Origin: Fragilaria crotonensis
Taxonomy: Eukaryota; Bacillariophyta; Fragilariophyceae; Fragilariales; Fragilariaceae
DNA length: 64,000 bases
NCBI GenBank assembly: GCA_022925895.1
Contig: JAKSYS010000038.1
Coordinates: 62,001 to 126,000, forward strand
Reading direction: 5' to 3'
The first letter of the stretch is position 1. Each line of letters starts with the position of its first letter. A program made the translations under genes and the position numbers. The notes under the pieces were generated by a model. That model was given only the letters and a program-made list of their open reading frames with translations, was not told the origin of the DNA and did not search any database. Positions 50,971 through 62,178 of this stretch are shown one piece after another.

Positions 50971-52015
50971 TTTCTTTAAGAAAAAGTGAGATGCGATAGG
51001 GGGATCCTGTTCGTTTCACGACCCAGATGCTACCCTGGTACTGTACCTTACCATACCAGGTGCTACCTGTCGTACTGGTACTATGATATTAAGAGCTCTC
51101 GTACAAATTGTACAAGGTCGTATGTCAGAGCGAATTTCTGGTGAGAGGTTCAAGTCGTGCAGGGAAACACGAAAAAACAAGAAGGTTAGCGAATTGCATT
51201 AAGTACTATACGACTACGACTCGAGGCTCAAGGGTATCGAGTCGCGAGGTTCGTGATGCTGTGGCTATATAGCCTGCGAACATACGCATCGCTATGCTAC
51301 GACTCTACTGGTGAGTATATCACGAATCACAGCTCATACTGAGCGCCGGACAGTCTGCTCGCAACATTCGTTTGGTCAGAGACGACCTGGTTAACCAAAT
51401 CACACCCAAGATTGGCAACTCGCCAACATAGTCATGAGGATAGATTACGACGTGATGAAGCACAACACACCGTTGAAGGCAAAATCCTTTGTGCATCACG
51501 TACCAAATCCGGGAAATTGTCAACATCTGCCCGTAACTACATCGAGCAGCATAGAAAGGATAAAGGATACTATACATGGATCAGATGCTCCTAGAGTTCA
51601 TCTGTAGCCCAAGCATCTATCATAGTCGGAATGAATTTAGACTTAATACACCGAAAGTCCCTTCGCTCCATGAACCACACGCCACAAGGTGACACACCCT
51701 GGCAGCTGACGGTCAGTCCCGAATGATTGAAGTCGAGTTAGTCAAGGATGGATTTTCCTTTGACGTATGATACACGCGAACGACTACTAGTAGTACGGTG
51801 TAGAGTGTATTGTATAGCGAATAGCTACGATATGCGTACATACATGAGAACAGTAGAAACGTTCATACTTCATACCAATACCGTGATTTTTTGGGCGAGG
51901 ATCTTTATCACATATATGCATAGGAGTCGATAGTCGATAGACAGATAGTCGATAGTCGATAGTCGATAGTACTCACAAATCCCGACGAACACAAACGGAA
52001 AACCAGCAAGTGACC
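50971..52015. other. Divergent spacer, about 1 kb, with a GATAGTC tandem
   Basis: No gene seen. Bases 51926-51968 contain about five copies of GATAGTC, ending 48 bases upstream of the EndoU ATG, where they could influence transcription. GTAC words lie at 51030-51085. Confidence 0.5.
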
Positions 52016-53638
52016 ATGTCCAACTACGCAATGAACTCAAAGGTAGAAGCATTCTATCGCAGCATCTTTGAAGACCTTACGGTAGACCGCGAAGAAGCCC
52101 AGGAGTTAATTGATTTCTTTCAAGAAGCTAACCCACCCCCTGATACTCTCGTTTCCCTCCGCGCCAGTGCCTTTCGCATCGGGTGCGAGTTCTTGACTGA
52201 CGATAATGAGACCAATGTGGCAATTCTCAAGGCCATCAATGCTATCGTACATGCTGTTGAGGCCTCTCGAATGCAGTGAGTTGAATTCCCGGTTCGGACG
52301 CGCTTCTGGTCCTTTCCCTCATCCCTTGACTAATCCCGTTCCTTCCCCCCGCAAATCGTACTCTACAGACCCAAGCCACTTGATGGTATTGACGGCTTCG
52401 AGGAAAGCAAGGTCGACGAGTTTCTTCAGAATATCTTCTCAGATCTTTCTGTTGACCAAGAAGAGAATTCCGAGTTGGCGGCATTCTTTGCGGAGCAAAA
52501 TCCCCCACCACCTGAGAAGCTCGTCTTTACTCGTTCTAGCGCCTTTCGCATCGGTTCCGACTTCCTCGGGGATGACAACGACAATAATGTAAAGCTCTTG
52601 AGGTGCATCAATGTTGTTGTACACGCTTTTGAAACGAGTTGCTTCATGTAAGTGTCAAGATGGTTGGTTGAAACTGTATCTTTGCGTCCCCTTTTTCCAC
52701 GCATCTCCACTCACCGACATGTCGACGGCAGGTCTCGCCCATATGAGTTGGAGGTCGAGGTCCCAGAGGCTATGTCCATTGCTTCGCTTGGTCTGGATGC
52801 CAGTCTTGCCAGTGCAGTCCAGCATATCTGGGATTTAGATGTCAATCGTCTCAAACAAGGCACGGACTTTGTGTTGAACGTTCAGGACGGTAAGAAACCC
52901 TTCCAGAGAGGCGACGCCGCTGAGGACCCGCTGTTCACGAGCGTCGATGAGCGTCAATTCCAGACTCGACCAACCTACCGCGCATTCCTTGCCCTCTTGG
53001 ACAATTACATTGCGGAAACTGGGGTTGCAGAGTCCGTCTCCGATAGTGAGCGCAGCGAAGTCAAGGTTTTTCTTCGAGCTGTCATGGAGACCGCACCCAT
53101 GCAATTCTGTCACAAGTATTGCAGCGCCAATGCAGAAAACGTTCCCTCCGACAAGGAAGGATTTCTTGACCTGCTGCATAGAATCTGGTTCAAGCCCTAT
53201 GGTCGCTCTCGTGGAGGTCGCGAAGACTCGTCTGGTTTTGAGCATGTCTTTGTCGGAGAAGTCAAGGATGACAAGGTCAGCGGGTTTCACAACTGGATTC
53301 AGTTGTACCAGGAGGAGAAGAAGGGTGCCCTGGACTACCGTGGTTACATCAAGCCAAGAGGTCAAAACGAAGCTGCGACGAATGACGACGACCACATTTT
53401 GACGTTGCAGTTTGCTTGGAATGGAGTTGAGAAGGCCGTAGGTACCAGTTTCATGGGAACTTCGCCCGAGTTCGAAATGGCACTCTACACCACTTGTTTC
53501 TTGGTGGGTGGGGAAGAAAATCACGTGACCTTGGACACTGGTGTCGACGTCTTCGAGCTAAACATTCGTTGCTACCGTATGGGTTCAATGCAGATCGGAA
53601 CAAGTTTCCCTGAGGCCCATTCCCATTATGAAGAGTAG
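52016..53638 (+). CDS. EndoU-family endoribonuclease with a duplicated N-terminal module
   Basis: Three exons, 52016-52275, 52369-52647 and 52732-53638, with introns of 93 and 84 bases, give 481 residues. The C-terminal half is an EndoU (XendoU) domain: WDLDVNRLKQGTDFVLNVQD, FLRAVMETAPMQFCHKY, GFLDLLHRIWFKPYGRSRGG, SGFEHVFVGEVKDDKVSGFH (first histidine), NWIQLYQEEKKGALDYRGY (second site) and a final strand with ELNIRCYRMGSMQIGTSFP. EndoU enzymes cut RNA at U residues. Exons 1 and 2 each encode one copy of an 80-residue module: FYRSIFEDLTVDREEAQEL against FLQNIFSDLSVDQEENSEL, both with NPPP and (R/S)SAFRIG. No signal peptide is present, so a cytosolic or nuclear enzyme is likely. The frame upstream of the ATG begins at a GTG. 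Confidence 0.9.
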
Positions 53639-54296
53639 ACGGGACGTCAGTCACACTTCTCGCGCAGAGGTGGCTATCATCCTAGCTAGCTGCCACCTCG
53701 GCTCATCGTTGCCTACATAAATAATAGAAAAAGGGCGTTAGCTTATCGAATCAGAGCACATGTGCTTGGTGTCAACAGGTTGGTAGCATTTCATGCACAG
53801 CGGGAGTAAAGACATTGCCCAACATCGCGCTTGCCGAGGGTGCTCAATAAATCAGCAATAGAATAAGTCGGTCACACGTTGTCCACCAGAACCAACCCTA
53901 TAAGTAAGGTTTTAACAGTTTTCTCTAGGATGTCACGTCTACGTGTATCAAAAGTCTACTACACCGCGTGACCCCGTGGGAGTTCGAGGGAGAGGTTTAT
54001 GATTAGATTGAGCCGCACATCGGGCTTATGTTTGAGAGAGTCTGCATTTGCTTTTAAAAAGCTTGTCGTTTCTCACCAAGTCAATGCGTTGGCGCGCCTC
54101 GAATTCCGTCGCTAGGTGGCATCCGTTCAGCGAGCCACTGTTGTATTGGGATTCCGTCTGACTTGGGTCTTCCATCGGCGAAGGCCGCCACTCTCTCCGG
54201 CGAACTACAACCAACACTCATTTTCCAAGTTCATTTAGAGGCAACGACAATATGAATTATCTACTTACTCCTAGCATGAATTACAAAAAAAGGCAT
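53639..54296. other. Convergent spacer, 658 bases
   Basis: No gene seen. Lies between the 3' ends of the EndoU and Derlin genes. One minus-strand frame of 63 codons (54026-54217) has no recognisable content. Confidence 0.45.
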
Positions 54297-55306
54297 TCAA
54301 GTTCCACCTAGTCGCTGTCCGCCGGAACCCCAATCATGGCCTCCACCACCCCGTGGTGCTGTAGCACCACCAATACCAGCCACGCCAACGCGTGGTCCTG
54401 CATGCGCTGCTGGTGCTACCGGCGGCGCTGGTGGAGCATAGATACCCACACCCATTTGATCAATAAGAAATTGGGGCGTCGTCAAGACATCCTTGCCGTA
54501 GACGTGAGGGACCACATCGACCAAAAAGTAGTATATATGGCCCACAATAATTCCGTGAATGATATAGAGATAGGAATTCCCCATGAACAAGGCTATAACT
54601 ACGTTCACAAATGGCACGAAGACGGCTTTGAAGGGAATACCCCAAATGTTGGCGATGGTGGCGGGGTGACGCTTGGACCAAATGTACACGACATAGTGAA
54701 TCAAATTACCGCACATGAGCATTCCTGAAATGGGGACAATCATATTCATCAACGGCTGGGTCACCATCATGGTAACGGCGCCGAAAATCAACATGAAGAG
54801 GTAGTCCGCCGACCCACCACCCGCGCCGGTGTTGAAGGGACCGCTTGATTCGTATCTTTGCGAAAAGGACATTAACAGGTAAAGAAGCATGAGAGTGGGG
54901 AACGAGAAAGGTCCAGCATAGCAGAAGCTCGTAAGAAGACGCCATATTTCAAACCTGTGCTTGACGTTTCCCCAACTTAACACGAAGTTCATGGGAGATA
55001 CAATGCCCATGTTACCGGCAAAAGTCAGGAGCAGCGTTAAACCGAACCAATATTGAGTCACAATGGGGAGAGATTGGAACCATTCCTACGATCAGAGAGA
55101 AGAGATTAGCACAAGCGCAAGACGACGGGATACGTGTGAAGCCAGCAAGGATCCTGCACGCTTGTCACAACTACAATCACCTAGCTCTGCATTTTCCTTG
55201 AGGATTCCTGTAAGAGATTTTCTTGCAAAGATGTCGAAGTTTGCCACCCACCCACCTGTGGTCCACCCCCAGCGTTATCGAAGTTGTTTACACGTTCACG
55301 GACCAT
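54297..55306 (-). CDS. DER1: Derlin (Der1-type ER membrane protein)
   Basis: Two exons, 55306-55256 and 55085-54297, with a 170-base GTGGGT...TAG intron in phase 0, give 279 residues. The first exon encodes only MVRERVNNFDNAGGGPQ; splicing adds EWFQSLPIVTQYWFGLTLLL, which restores the Derlin N-terminus, whereas the second exon alone has no ATG start. The rhomboid-like core shows LSWGNVKHRFEIWRLLTSF, FSFPTLMLLYLLMSFSQRYE, GMLMCGNLIHYVVYIWSKR and LYIIHGIIVGHIYYFLVDVV (GxxxH-type). The tail is proline- and glycine-rich. Derlins retrotranslocate misfolded proteins from the ER. Diatoms also have a plastid-associated copy (sDer1) that carries a targeting leader; none is seen here, so the ER form is likelier. 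Confidence 0.9.
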
Positions 55307-55837
55307 GGCTGATAGTCAAATGTTTCAACGATCGCTATAGGTATCTACAATCTGCAATGAGAAAGCTGATGACCTGGAATCTGGAGCGCTCCACTGCCCC
55401 CCTCCCCCCTTTTCAACAAACTCCTATTCTTGTACTGGAGTGTGTCTTACTTATACCTATTAACTTGTGCATTGTACGGTAGAGAGTATTGTACCTGGTA
55501 TCATACCTGGTACGAGTACCGTGGACACCAGCACCACCTCTCTGGGTCAACTCAGGTAGTAGTACTGGGTACTGGAGGACCGAGTAGGCTATCTCTATCA
55601 TAGTAGAAAGTCTACTAGAGTCTACAGAAAAGTACGACCTACTCGAGTACCATCGATGACGTGCTTCGTCATTCCCACAAACGGGTCTACGATAGTCTGC
55701 ATACCGCGTTTCGAAGTTCCAAATCCGTTTTTGTCAAAACAGAGGACTAAAAACAATATCTCAACATCACATCATCGCCTTCAGTGTGTTTAGGATCTAT
55801 GAAAGGCGTTTACGTTCATCATCATTTAAACACAATC
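55307..55837. other. Divergent spacer, about 0.5 kb
   Basis: No gene seen. GTAC words are dense at 55435-55660. It contains the promoters of the Derlin and DUF1350 genes. Confidence 0.45.
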
Positions 55838-57094
55838 ATGCGTCCAGCGCCCTCACACATCGCTCTCTTCCTCATGACCTTTGTGGTTGTTATGATTGAG
55901 GGCTCGGAGGCCTTTCTTCCTCACACCTCGCACAAAGTAAGAGCGTTGACATTGCTACGTGGAGGTTCTGAAAACCCCATTAATAGTGGCGAGTTGGTGT
56001 CTACGCTGGCGAAACTCGACCAGCAATGGAATATTCAACAATCTCAGCCTCGTTCTCCCAAGAGTCGTTGGACCAAGATCATGCTCGACGCTGAGGACGC
56101 CGATGTTGGCGCGGTGGATCCACAACAAGTTGCTGTGAATCAAGGACAACAAGATTTTGTATACCTCCTCGAACCACCCAGTCTTCCTTCGTGTGTCATT
56201 GTTTTCTTAGGCGGTGCTGGATTGGGTCAATATCCTCACATCGCATACAATGAACTATTGTTGCGAGTTAGTGACAAACTCAATGCTGCTGTTATAGCAG
56301 CACCTTATACGGTGGGACTTGATCATTTTGGTATTGCCAAACAGGCTGGTGAGAAGCTTCGGAAGGGCATTGTTGCGTGCCAAGATGATAAGCAGTATTC
56401 TCAAACTCTTCCCATTTATTGCTTTGGTCATTCGCTGGGATGTAAACTGCAATCCATCTACATGGCTGCGACATCGCAGGACTTCGACGGAGTTGGGTTT
56501 ATTTCCTTCAACAACTTTTCATTCTCTCAAACTATTGGCATGGCTAGAGACTTTGCAGACCAACTTCGACAGGCATCTAACAAGCAGAATGCCGGTATTC
56601 CTGGGTCTGCAGAAGGGGTATTAAATCAGCTCTTTGGTCTCGCAGAGACGGCAGTCAGTGCTATCGGTCTTGATTTTACGCCAACTCCGGAAGACATGCG
56701 CCGACTGCTGCAGCTCAAATATGCCGACGGGTGGAAACCCAAGACACGACTCTTTTGCTTCGATGACGATACCTTGGACAGCACCCCTGACTTTATCACC
56801 AGTTGCGGCAGTGCTGTTTCCGTGTCGTGTTTGCCGGGCAATCACTTGACTCCTGTCTATTTGCAAATAAAGCTGGAGGACTACATGACGGAACTACCAG
56901 AGGAAGCACGAGCGATGGCTTCACAAGCTATGGACGGTTTTCAGGGCGTATCATTTGGCAATGAAGAGGAGTTGAATGTACTGGTGGACGAGATGTGTAG
57001 CTTTGTCTTGGGAAAACCACCGTCGCGACGACCTGGGACGGTCGATAGCCCACTGATTGAAGGCAACATGGGAGAAGCAGCGAAGAATCGGTAG
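55838..57094 (+). CDS. Plastid DUF1350 alpha/beta-hydrolase-like protein
   Basis: A single-exon gene of 418 residues from the ATG at 55838; an earlier ATG at 55799 adds 13 residues but spoils the leader. MRPAPSHIALFLMTFVVVM followed by EGSEAFLPH is a signal peptide ending in the A-F plastid site. The DUF1350 domain follows: SCVIVFLGGAGLGQYPHIAY, NAAVIAAPYTVGLDHFG, PIYCFGHSLGCKLQSIY (GHSxG nucleophile elbow), GVGFISFNNFSFSQTIG and SCLPGNHLTPVY (likely catalytic histidine). Members occur in cyanobacteria and plastids; the natural substrate is unknown. An esterase or lipase-like activity is inferred from the fold. Confidence 0.87.
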   Translation: MRPAPSHIALFLMTFVVVMIEGSEAFLPHTSHKVRALTLLRGGSENPINSGELVSTLAKLDQQWNIQQSQPRSPKSRWTKIMLDAEDADVGAVDPQQVAVNQGQQDFVYLLEPPSLPSCVIVFLGGAGLGQYPHIAYNELLLRVSDKLNAAVIAAPYTVGLDHFGIAKQAGEKLRKGIVACQDDKQYSQTLPIYCFGHSLGCKLQSIYMAATSQDFDGVGFISFNNFSFSQTIGMARDFADQLRQASNKQNAGIPGSAEGVLNQLFGLAETAVSAIGLDFTPTPEDMRRLLQLKYADGWKPKTRLFCFDDDTLDSTPDFITSCGSAVSVSCLPGNHLTPVYLQIKLEDYMTELPEEARAMASQAMDGFQGVSFGNEEELNVLVDEMCSFVLGKPPSRRPGTVDSPLIEGNMGEAAKNR

Positions 57095-57388
57095 TCCATG
57101 TTGACCGTCATGGATGGAGGATGATTATTCCTCGGTACTAATACTACGATAGCGCAATGTTGGTTTTGCAATACTACCAGTAGGTTTTCACCATTCAAAT
57201 GAGACGAGGGACCAGTTCCGAAGAACCCGTGGTCGATGTCATTAGGGAAAGTGCCAGCGATTACAGTTCTCTACTTCGAGCACCAGACTTCTATACTCGT
57301 GCCACTTGAAGAACAGAATATGAACAGGAAAGGAGAATTTCTAGACCAAATCGCAACTAAAAGTGAAAACAATTGCCGCCTTGACGTA

Positions 57389-59798
57389 CTAGGCTTCAGC
57401 TTGCTCGTCGTCGCCATACTCGCGCTCAAGTCGATCCTTCAGCAAAATTCCGTTTATGAGCTTCTTCCAGCGGCGGAGAATTCGTCTTTGCGATTCGTCG
57501 TGTTCCTGCTCCAATACATGACGTTCATATTCCCTGTATGCCTCCTTGAGAATTTCCACACTGTGTTGATGCACAACAATTCCACGGATCGTTGGGGTTC
57601 GGTTGCCTCCGTGACCTTCGAAGCCCAGCAAACAAGGAGCATAGGGACTGTGGTTTGTCAGACTATGTCATAGAAACGAGACCGGCGAGATAGAGAGCAT
57701 TGATGGCATACAGCACTTACATTTCCAACTTTTTGGCCACGAGGGCAATGCGAGGTCGATCTACGTGGACTAGCCCTGGGTTCAGCAGAGCCAACTCGAT
57801 ATTTCGATATTCATTAACAGGAATCTTATCGTCAGGACCGACAAATGCCGGTGACCAAGGCTCGGTCTGCCAAAAAGCAAATAAATCATCCATTCCGTCA
57901 TTTTCCGGAGCGGATCCCACCGCAATCTGCTTCTCGCGAAAGTCTTCGCTGCCGTCGTTGTGCGTACCCACTCCGTACGTTGCCAACGGCTGAAACCCAG
58001 TCGGCGTAACCTTCTTGCGCGCTTTGACTCGCTTGATTGGTTTCTCGCCATCCTTGACTTTGCGTCCTCATAAAGCCACTTCTGGCAACCTTAGCGGTAC
58101 TTACATCACTGCGTCGATAAACGACCTCACCTTTGAACATTCCACAAATGCGAGTCGTAGCGTCAGGAGCCAACACCTCGTGCACACCCAATTGGGATGA
58201 TAAGGCAAAAACAGAATGACTTGCAAAGCCTATCTTATTTGTAGGCATAACTTCCTGAATACCTGCGACCGTCAGGTCGAGCTTTCTTCGGCAGCAATCT
58301 CGTCGTCGATCATACTCCCGTTTGCGCAGACACCTACGTCGTGGTCAACGTCAATGGCTTCCGATGTATTGCGTCCTGACTTATCTCTCCATTTCCTCTG
58401 TTTCGAAGATGCACCACCGACGCTGTTGAGAGTATGAATGGTTTCCCCAAACCATATGTGGCAGTCTTCGCCCCGGGCTCTCTGAGATTCTGACCAACTA
58501 TTTGCATATCTTGGCGTCACATCCGTCAATCGGCATGCCAGAGTGTCTTCGTCCAGCATCAAATGCTCCACGCCCAGGGTGTATACAACCGGCAAACGCC
58601 GTTTGAGATTTAGGGTTGCTGCTTTCTTGGTAGCATACCACCGAGCTTCAACAAAACGAGGCTCATCGATCCACTCCTGTTGGATGTCCACGTGTACCCA
58701 CTTTCGTTTGTCCGAGGCTTGGCACAAAACTTCCACCCACGCCAGAGATGAATTGCCATCATCGGATGATGCATCTTCCCTGGGAGCCTTTTCTGGCTTC
58801 CCGTCGCACGACTTGAATCGTTTGGACTTGCCCAGAAACGCTTGAAAAACGTTGACATCCAGCGCCAGAAGTGGGTGGTCCACGTCCAAGTCTTGACGAA
58901 CGGGATCCAGAACTACCACAAAGCGCGCTCTCCACCCAAGTGATCGGATCATTGCCACCAAGAGTTGTACCTTGTCGGTGTATGTCATGACAGACTTGTC
59001 ATTTACCAGCTGCGGGTCCTCGTCATGGCTGGTCGATAGATAGGAACAAAGCCTAGTCAGTTTGAGCGGCGTGCTGTCACCATGGCCGAGCGTCTTGGGA
59101 AAGGCCTTCGAGCCTGATGCGCATCGCCGTAGGGAGCCATTGCGCGGAGCGCCAGCAGCTGCGTTGGCCCGAAGCTTCGCTTGACGACGTACACTCACAC
59201 GATTGACGAACTCAAAGAACCACAAACAGAGAGATCGTAACTGTTGAAAGCTTGGTACAAGCGTATCGGTTTCGAATCCAAGAGGAATTAAGCTGAGTGC
59301 AAGGTGCAAAATGTTGCGGTTGGAGGACGCCTTGGACAGTAGAACTGCGCGACTCGCTAGCGCCAGAAGGTGTGCTTTGTGAATATTCTTGAGAAGCTCA
59401 CCCAAGTCAGAAGATAAAGCTGCATTGCGATAAGCCTTCCTGTTTCTCTTCCGACTTGTTTTTCCAGTTTTGTCCCCTTTCCTTCGACCTGGCTGGTCCA
59501 TCGTGATTGTGACAGGTCTAAGTTCAAAGGCACCACCTTGCTTGGAATCACTTTCGCCGCTGTCGAGGTCATCAACGTCGTCTGCATCCTCCCAATCGAT
59601 GCCTTCATCGTCCGAAAAGTTTTCTGTGGAGGGAGTTGCAAGAGCGGCAGCTACTGGTGTGCAATCCCTTTCTCGGAACTTGGAATCGTCTTGCAGTGGG
59701 GAACCAATGCTTGGAAAAGGCTCTATTAGATTGTGGTTCTCCTCGTCGTTCTCCTCCTCCAATTCGTCTTCCGACGATAAATTCCAGTGAAAACTCAT
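57389..59798 (-). CDS. RAD4: XPC/Rad4 DNA damage recognition protein
   Basis: Two exons, 59798-57721 and 57647-57389, with a 73-base GTAAGT...CAG intron. The acidic N-terminus (WNLSSEDELEEENDEENHN) is followed by the transglutaminase-like fold (FEFVNRVSVRRQAKLRANA, VQLLVAMIRSLGWRARFVVV, LAWVEVLCQASDKRKWVHVD, PVVYTLGVEHLM, DVTPRYANSW) and the beta-hairpin domains (VMPTNKIGFASHSVFALSSQ, EVLAPDATTRICGMFKGE, PIKRVKARKK, FAFWQTEPWSPAFVGPDDKI, ELALLNPGLVHV, then PYAPCLLGFEGHGGNRTPTI). It initiates nucleotide excision repair. Three single-base losses break the frame at about 58283-58285, 58080 and 58056, yet conserved Rad4 residues continue on both sides, so these look like sequence errors. The GTAAGT at 58100 reads through as DVSTAK. 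Confidence 0.9.
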
Positions 59799-60414
59799 GG
59801 CTAGGGGTTGCTAGTAGCACGAGAAGGGAGGTATCTTTATCAACGTTCTAAACCACTTTGTACAGTGCTGTCAAAGTCGGGTTGAAGTACTTCATCTTGT
59901 GTTCAGGGACCGTCACCGTGAAGTTGTGGTGGGAGGTCGGAGGCAAGTTCTTTGCATAGTCTGCTCCGCTACAGTACCAGGTATCAGTAGGCAAGTACGG
60001 TAGGCAGCTACGCGGATCACTCATATCTCATATGTCATATGTATTACTCTCATACAGATCATAGTGCACAACGAGCAGGATCCAGATGCTGGGCAACCCC
60101 AATGGAGCAAAGGTACCTGGTACTCGTAGCAGGTCCTCTCCATGGTGTTGGAGCAGGACAAACCCGCTCTCCACACCATGGGGGAAACAGCCCTCCCCAA
60201 GCTACGATAGGGCTTTGTTTCGATGACTTGTAGGAACCAATGCAAGAACAAGTCGTAACTGATCCGAAGTGCAAACATTATGACAGCTGCGACGTCGCAG
60301 AAAGCATCAAAAACTACTGATTACTGACCCCCGCCCCCTCTTATATCTAGATCAAGCCACGTTCGTTCCCTGACCGTGTCTCCACACCCCTGATTATGGA
60401 AGTTTCCGTCTCTT
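59799..60414. other. Spacer, 616 bases
   Basis: No gene seen. Contains GTAC words at 59975-60000 and 60110-60125, and a near-palindrome CCATGGTGT...ACACCATGG at about 60142-60182 that could fold. It holds the XPC promoter and the 3' end of GPR89. Confidence 0.45.
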
Positions 60415-62178
60415 TTAACAGACGTCCGCAATTCCAACGCTTGCGACGCCCTCATCGTCACCGTATCGCTTCGTGTTTTGTCGCTGAATTCCGAAAAGGA
60501 GACTCAAAACCATCGCACTTATTCCCGCTGAACCACAAAAGACTAGATTGACCACTGGGGTGCGAATGGTGTATTCCATCCCTCCAAGGGCCCCTGCAAA
60601 ACTGGTTCGGTATTGTAAAGGCAAATTCATTTTCGTCAACACCACGCACGATAAGAAATAGCATCCAGTCAGAGCTGCGAGAACCTGTGAATGGATTTTG
60701 TAGTGAGCCGAATCTCCTAAAAACCCGTCGGAGGTTCGGGGCCGTTGGATGCAACACCTGCGATAAATCAAAATGAATCGACGATTGACAGCTGATACCG
60801 TTCGCAGAAAGCTTCGAATTTGCGACGCGCTCAATATCGCCGTCAGCATTAAGGAGATTCCTTGTGACAGCGTGTTGTAGTCTTGGGTGCTCACGAAATT
60901 ATGGCCCGTCAGCCAAAGTAGTGTTGAAGTAATTGGATCTTCTTGCTCTGGCTTTGGCCCAATGTTTTCTAGCAGAATGCTCCTGCTTGCCGTGTAAAGT
61001 CGGATCAGCAACACCACAGAAAAGAGACAACCGGCATACGAACGAACTTTCCCCCACATTGTTCGCGCACTACTTGCTTGTTCTTGAGCATGCTTCATTT
61101 CCAATATGTCTTCCTTGAGTTCCTCAATCAAGGTATCTAGGAATTCAATCTCGTCCTGCAGGGCTCGTTTCCGTCTCGATGACTCATCAGAGTTGAAGTC
61201 AGAAAAAGTAATCTTTCCACTGACTGCCCGTCGTCTGGAAACAGAGGAATCTCCAATTCCGGAAGAATTGTGAGAATCTGATTGTAGCTCAGCAATTTTG
61301 GACTCCATGCTTTTTGCGGAGTGGCGCAGTTCCATTTCAGCCTTCGCTATAATTTCGGGTCGAACAGACTCCAAGAATATGCCCGACAGACATGAATAAG
61401 GCAAAGAAACACTTCCAAAGCCATTGAGCGATGATGAAATGAGCAGTCCAATGGCACATAGCCATGATACGACGGATGCCAGAACATGAGTCTCCCGACT
61501 GTGCAAACGAATCACCAACGATCCAAGAGTTTGTAAGAAGAATAAGGTTGTCATGATTCCACAGATTCCACCAAGAACAATACATCCAAAAGGAATTGAG
61601 GATGCTTGCAGTTTTGAATGAGGCAAAGTTTTGACACCATGCCGCGAACCATCGTGATGGCTGTTGTTGTTCGTCATGATCAAAACTGGTTCCTTGACAA
61701 ACAGACGTTGAAAATGACGCTGTCCAATGCGAAGCAATGGAACCATCACGATTCGCGTGCATATGGAGAGGATGAGGAGCGTGAATTGCCAAGTGTAACG
61801 AATCCACCACGGAGATTTCCATCGTTTCGAATACTTCTTATCATCGGCATCGTCCTTGCCATGTTCCGCTGCAATCTGGAAAACTTGACCACCGACGCTG
61901 CCAGGCAAAATTATGACGATCCCCACTACAAAAATCCAGAGAACAATTGCATACGCTCCCATCACTGTAAGGTTCCCACTCGAACTCAGGACATGTTCCA
62001 ATTCGTCGCGACTTAGGAAGGCGAGCCAGTTCGATGGGGCGACTTCTATTATCGACAAAGAGAACAACGCCAGCGACAATCCCAATGCCAACCGAACGGA
62101 CTTGGAAGACTGAACATTATCTTGAATGGGTAAGAAGGTGCCTAGTCCACCAGAGGCTACTAGAAGGAATACATCCAT
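60415..62178 (-). CDS. GPR89: Golgi pH regulator (GPR89/GPHR/GTG family)
   Basis: A single-exon gene of 587 residues with about nine membrane helices. The N-terminal part shows LALGLSLALFSLSIIEV and AYAIVLWIFVVGIVIILPG; the middle has IPFGCIVLGGICGIMTTLFF, then the GPHR signature SSSLNGFGSVSLPYSC. A cytosolic coiled coil follows (RALQDEIEFLDTLIEELKED), then the C-terminal domain (SYAGCLFSVVLLIRLYTASR, DYNTLSQGISLMLTAILSAS, TVSAVNRRFILIYRR, ALTGCYFLSCVVLTKMNLPL). In animals it regulates Golgi acidity as an anion channel; the plant forms were proposed as ABA-related GTG proteins. The frame is unbroken. Confidence 0.92.
   Translation of the reverse strand: MDVFLLVASGGLGTFLPIQDNVQSSKSVRLALGLSLALFSLSIIEVAPSNWLAFLSRDELEHVLSSSGNLTVMGAYAIVLWIFVVGIVIILPGSVGGQVFQIAAEHGKDDADDKKYSKRWKSPWWIRYTWQFTLLILSICTRIVMVPLLRIGQRHFQRLFVKEPVLIMTNNNSHHDGSRHGVKTLPHSKLQASSIPFGCIVLGGICGIMTTLFFLQTLGSLVIRLHSRETHVLASVVSWLCAIGLLISSSLNGFGSVSLPYSCLSGIFLESVRPEIIAKAEMELRHSAKSMESKIAELQSDSHNSSGIGDSSVSRRRAVSGKITFSDFNSDESSRRKRALQDEIEFLDTLIEELKEDILEMKHAQEQASSARTMWGKVRSYAGCLFSVVLLIRLYTASRSILLENIGPKPEQEDPITSTLLWLTGHNFVSTQDYNTLSQGISLMLTAILSASQIRSFLRTVSAVNRRFILIYRRCCIQRPRTSDGFLGDSAHYKIHSQVLAALTGCYFLSCVVLTKMNLPLQYRTSFAGALGGMEYTIRTPVVNLVFCGSAGISAMVLSLLFGIQRQNTKRYGDDEGVASVGIADVC

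Noticed and set aside
58100-58105. GTAAGT in XPC taken as a splice donor
   Set aside because: Reading through gives RRSDVSTAK, which fits Rad4/XPC; no matching acceptor gives a better protein.
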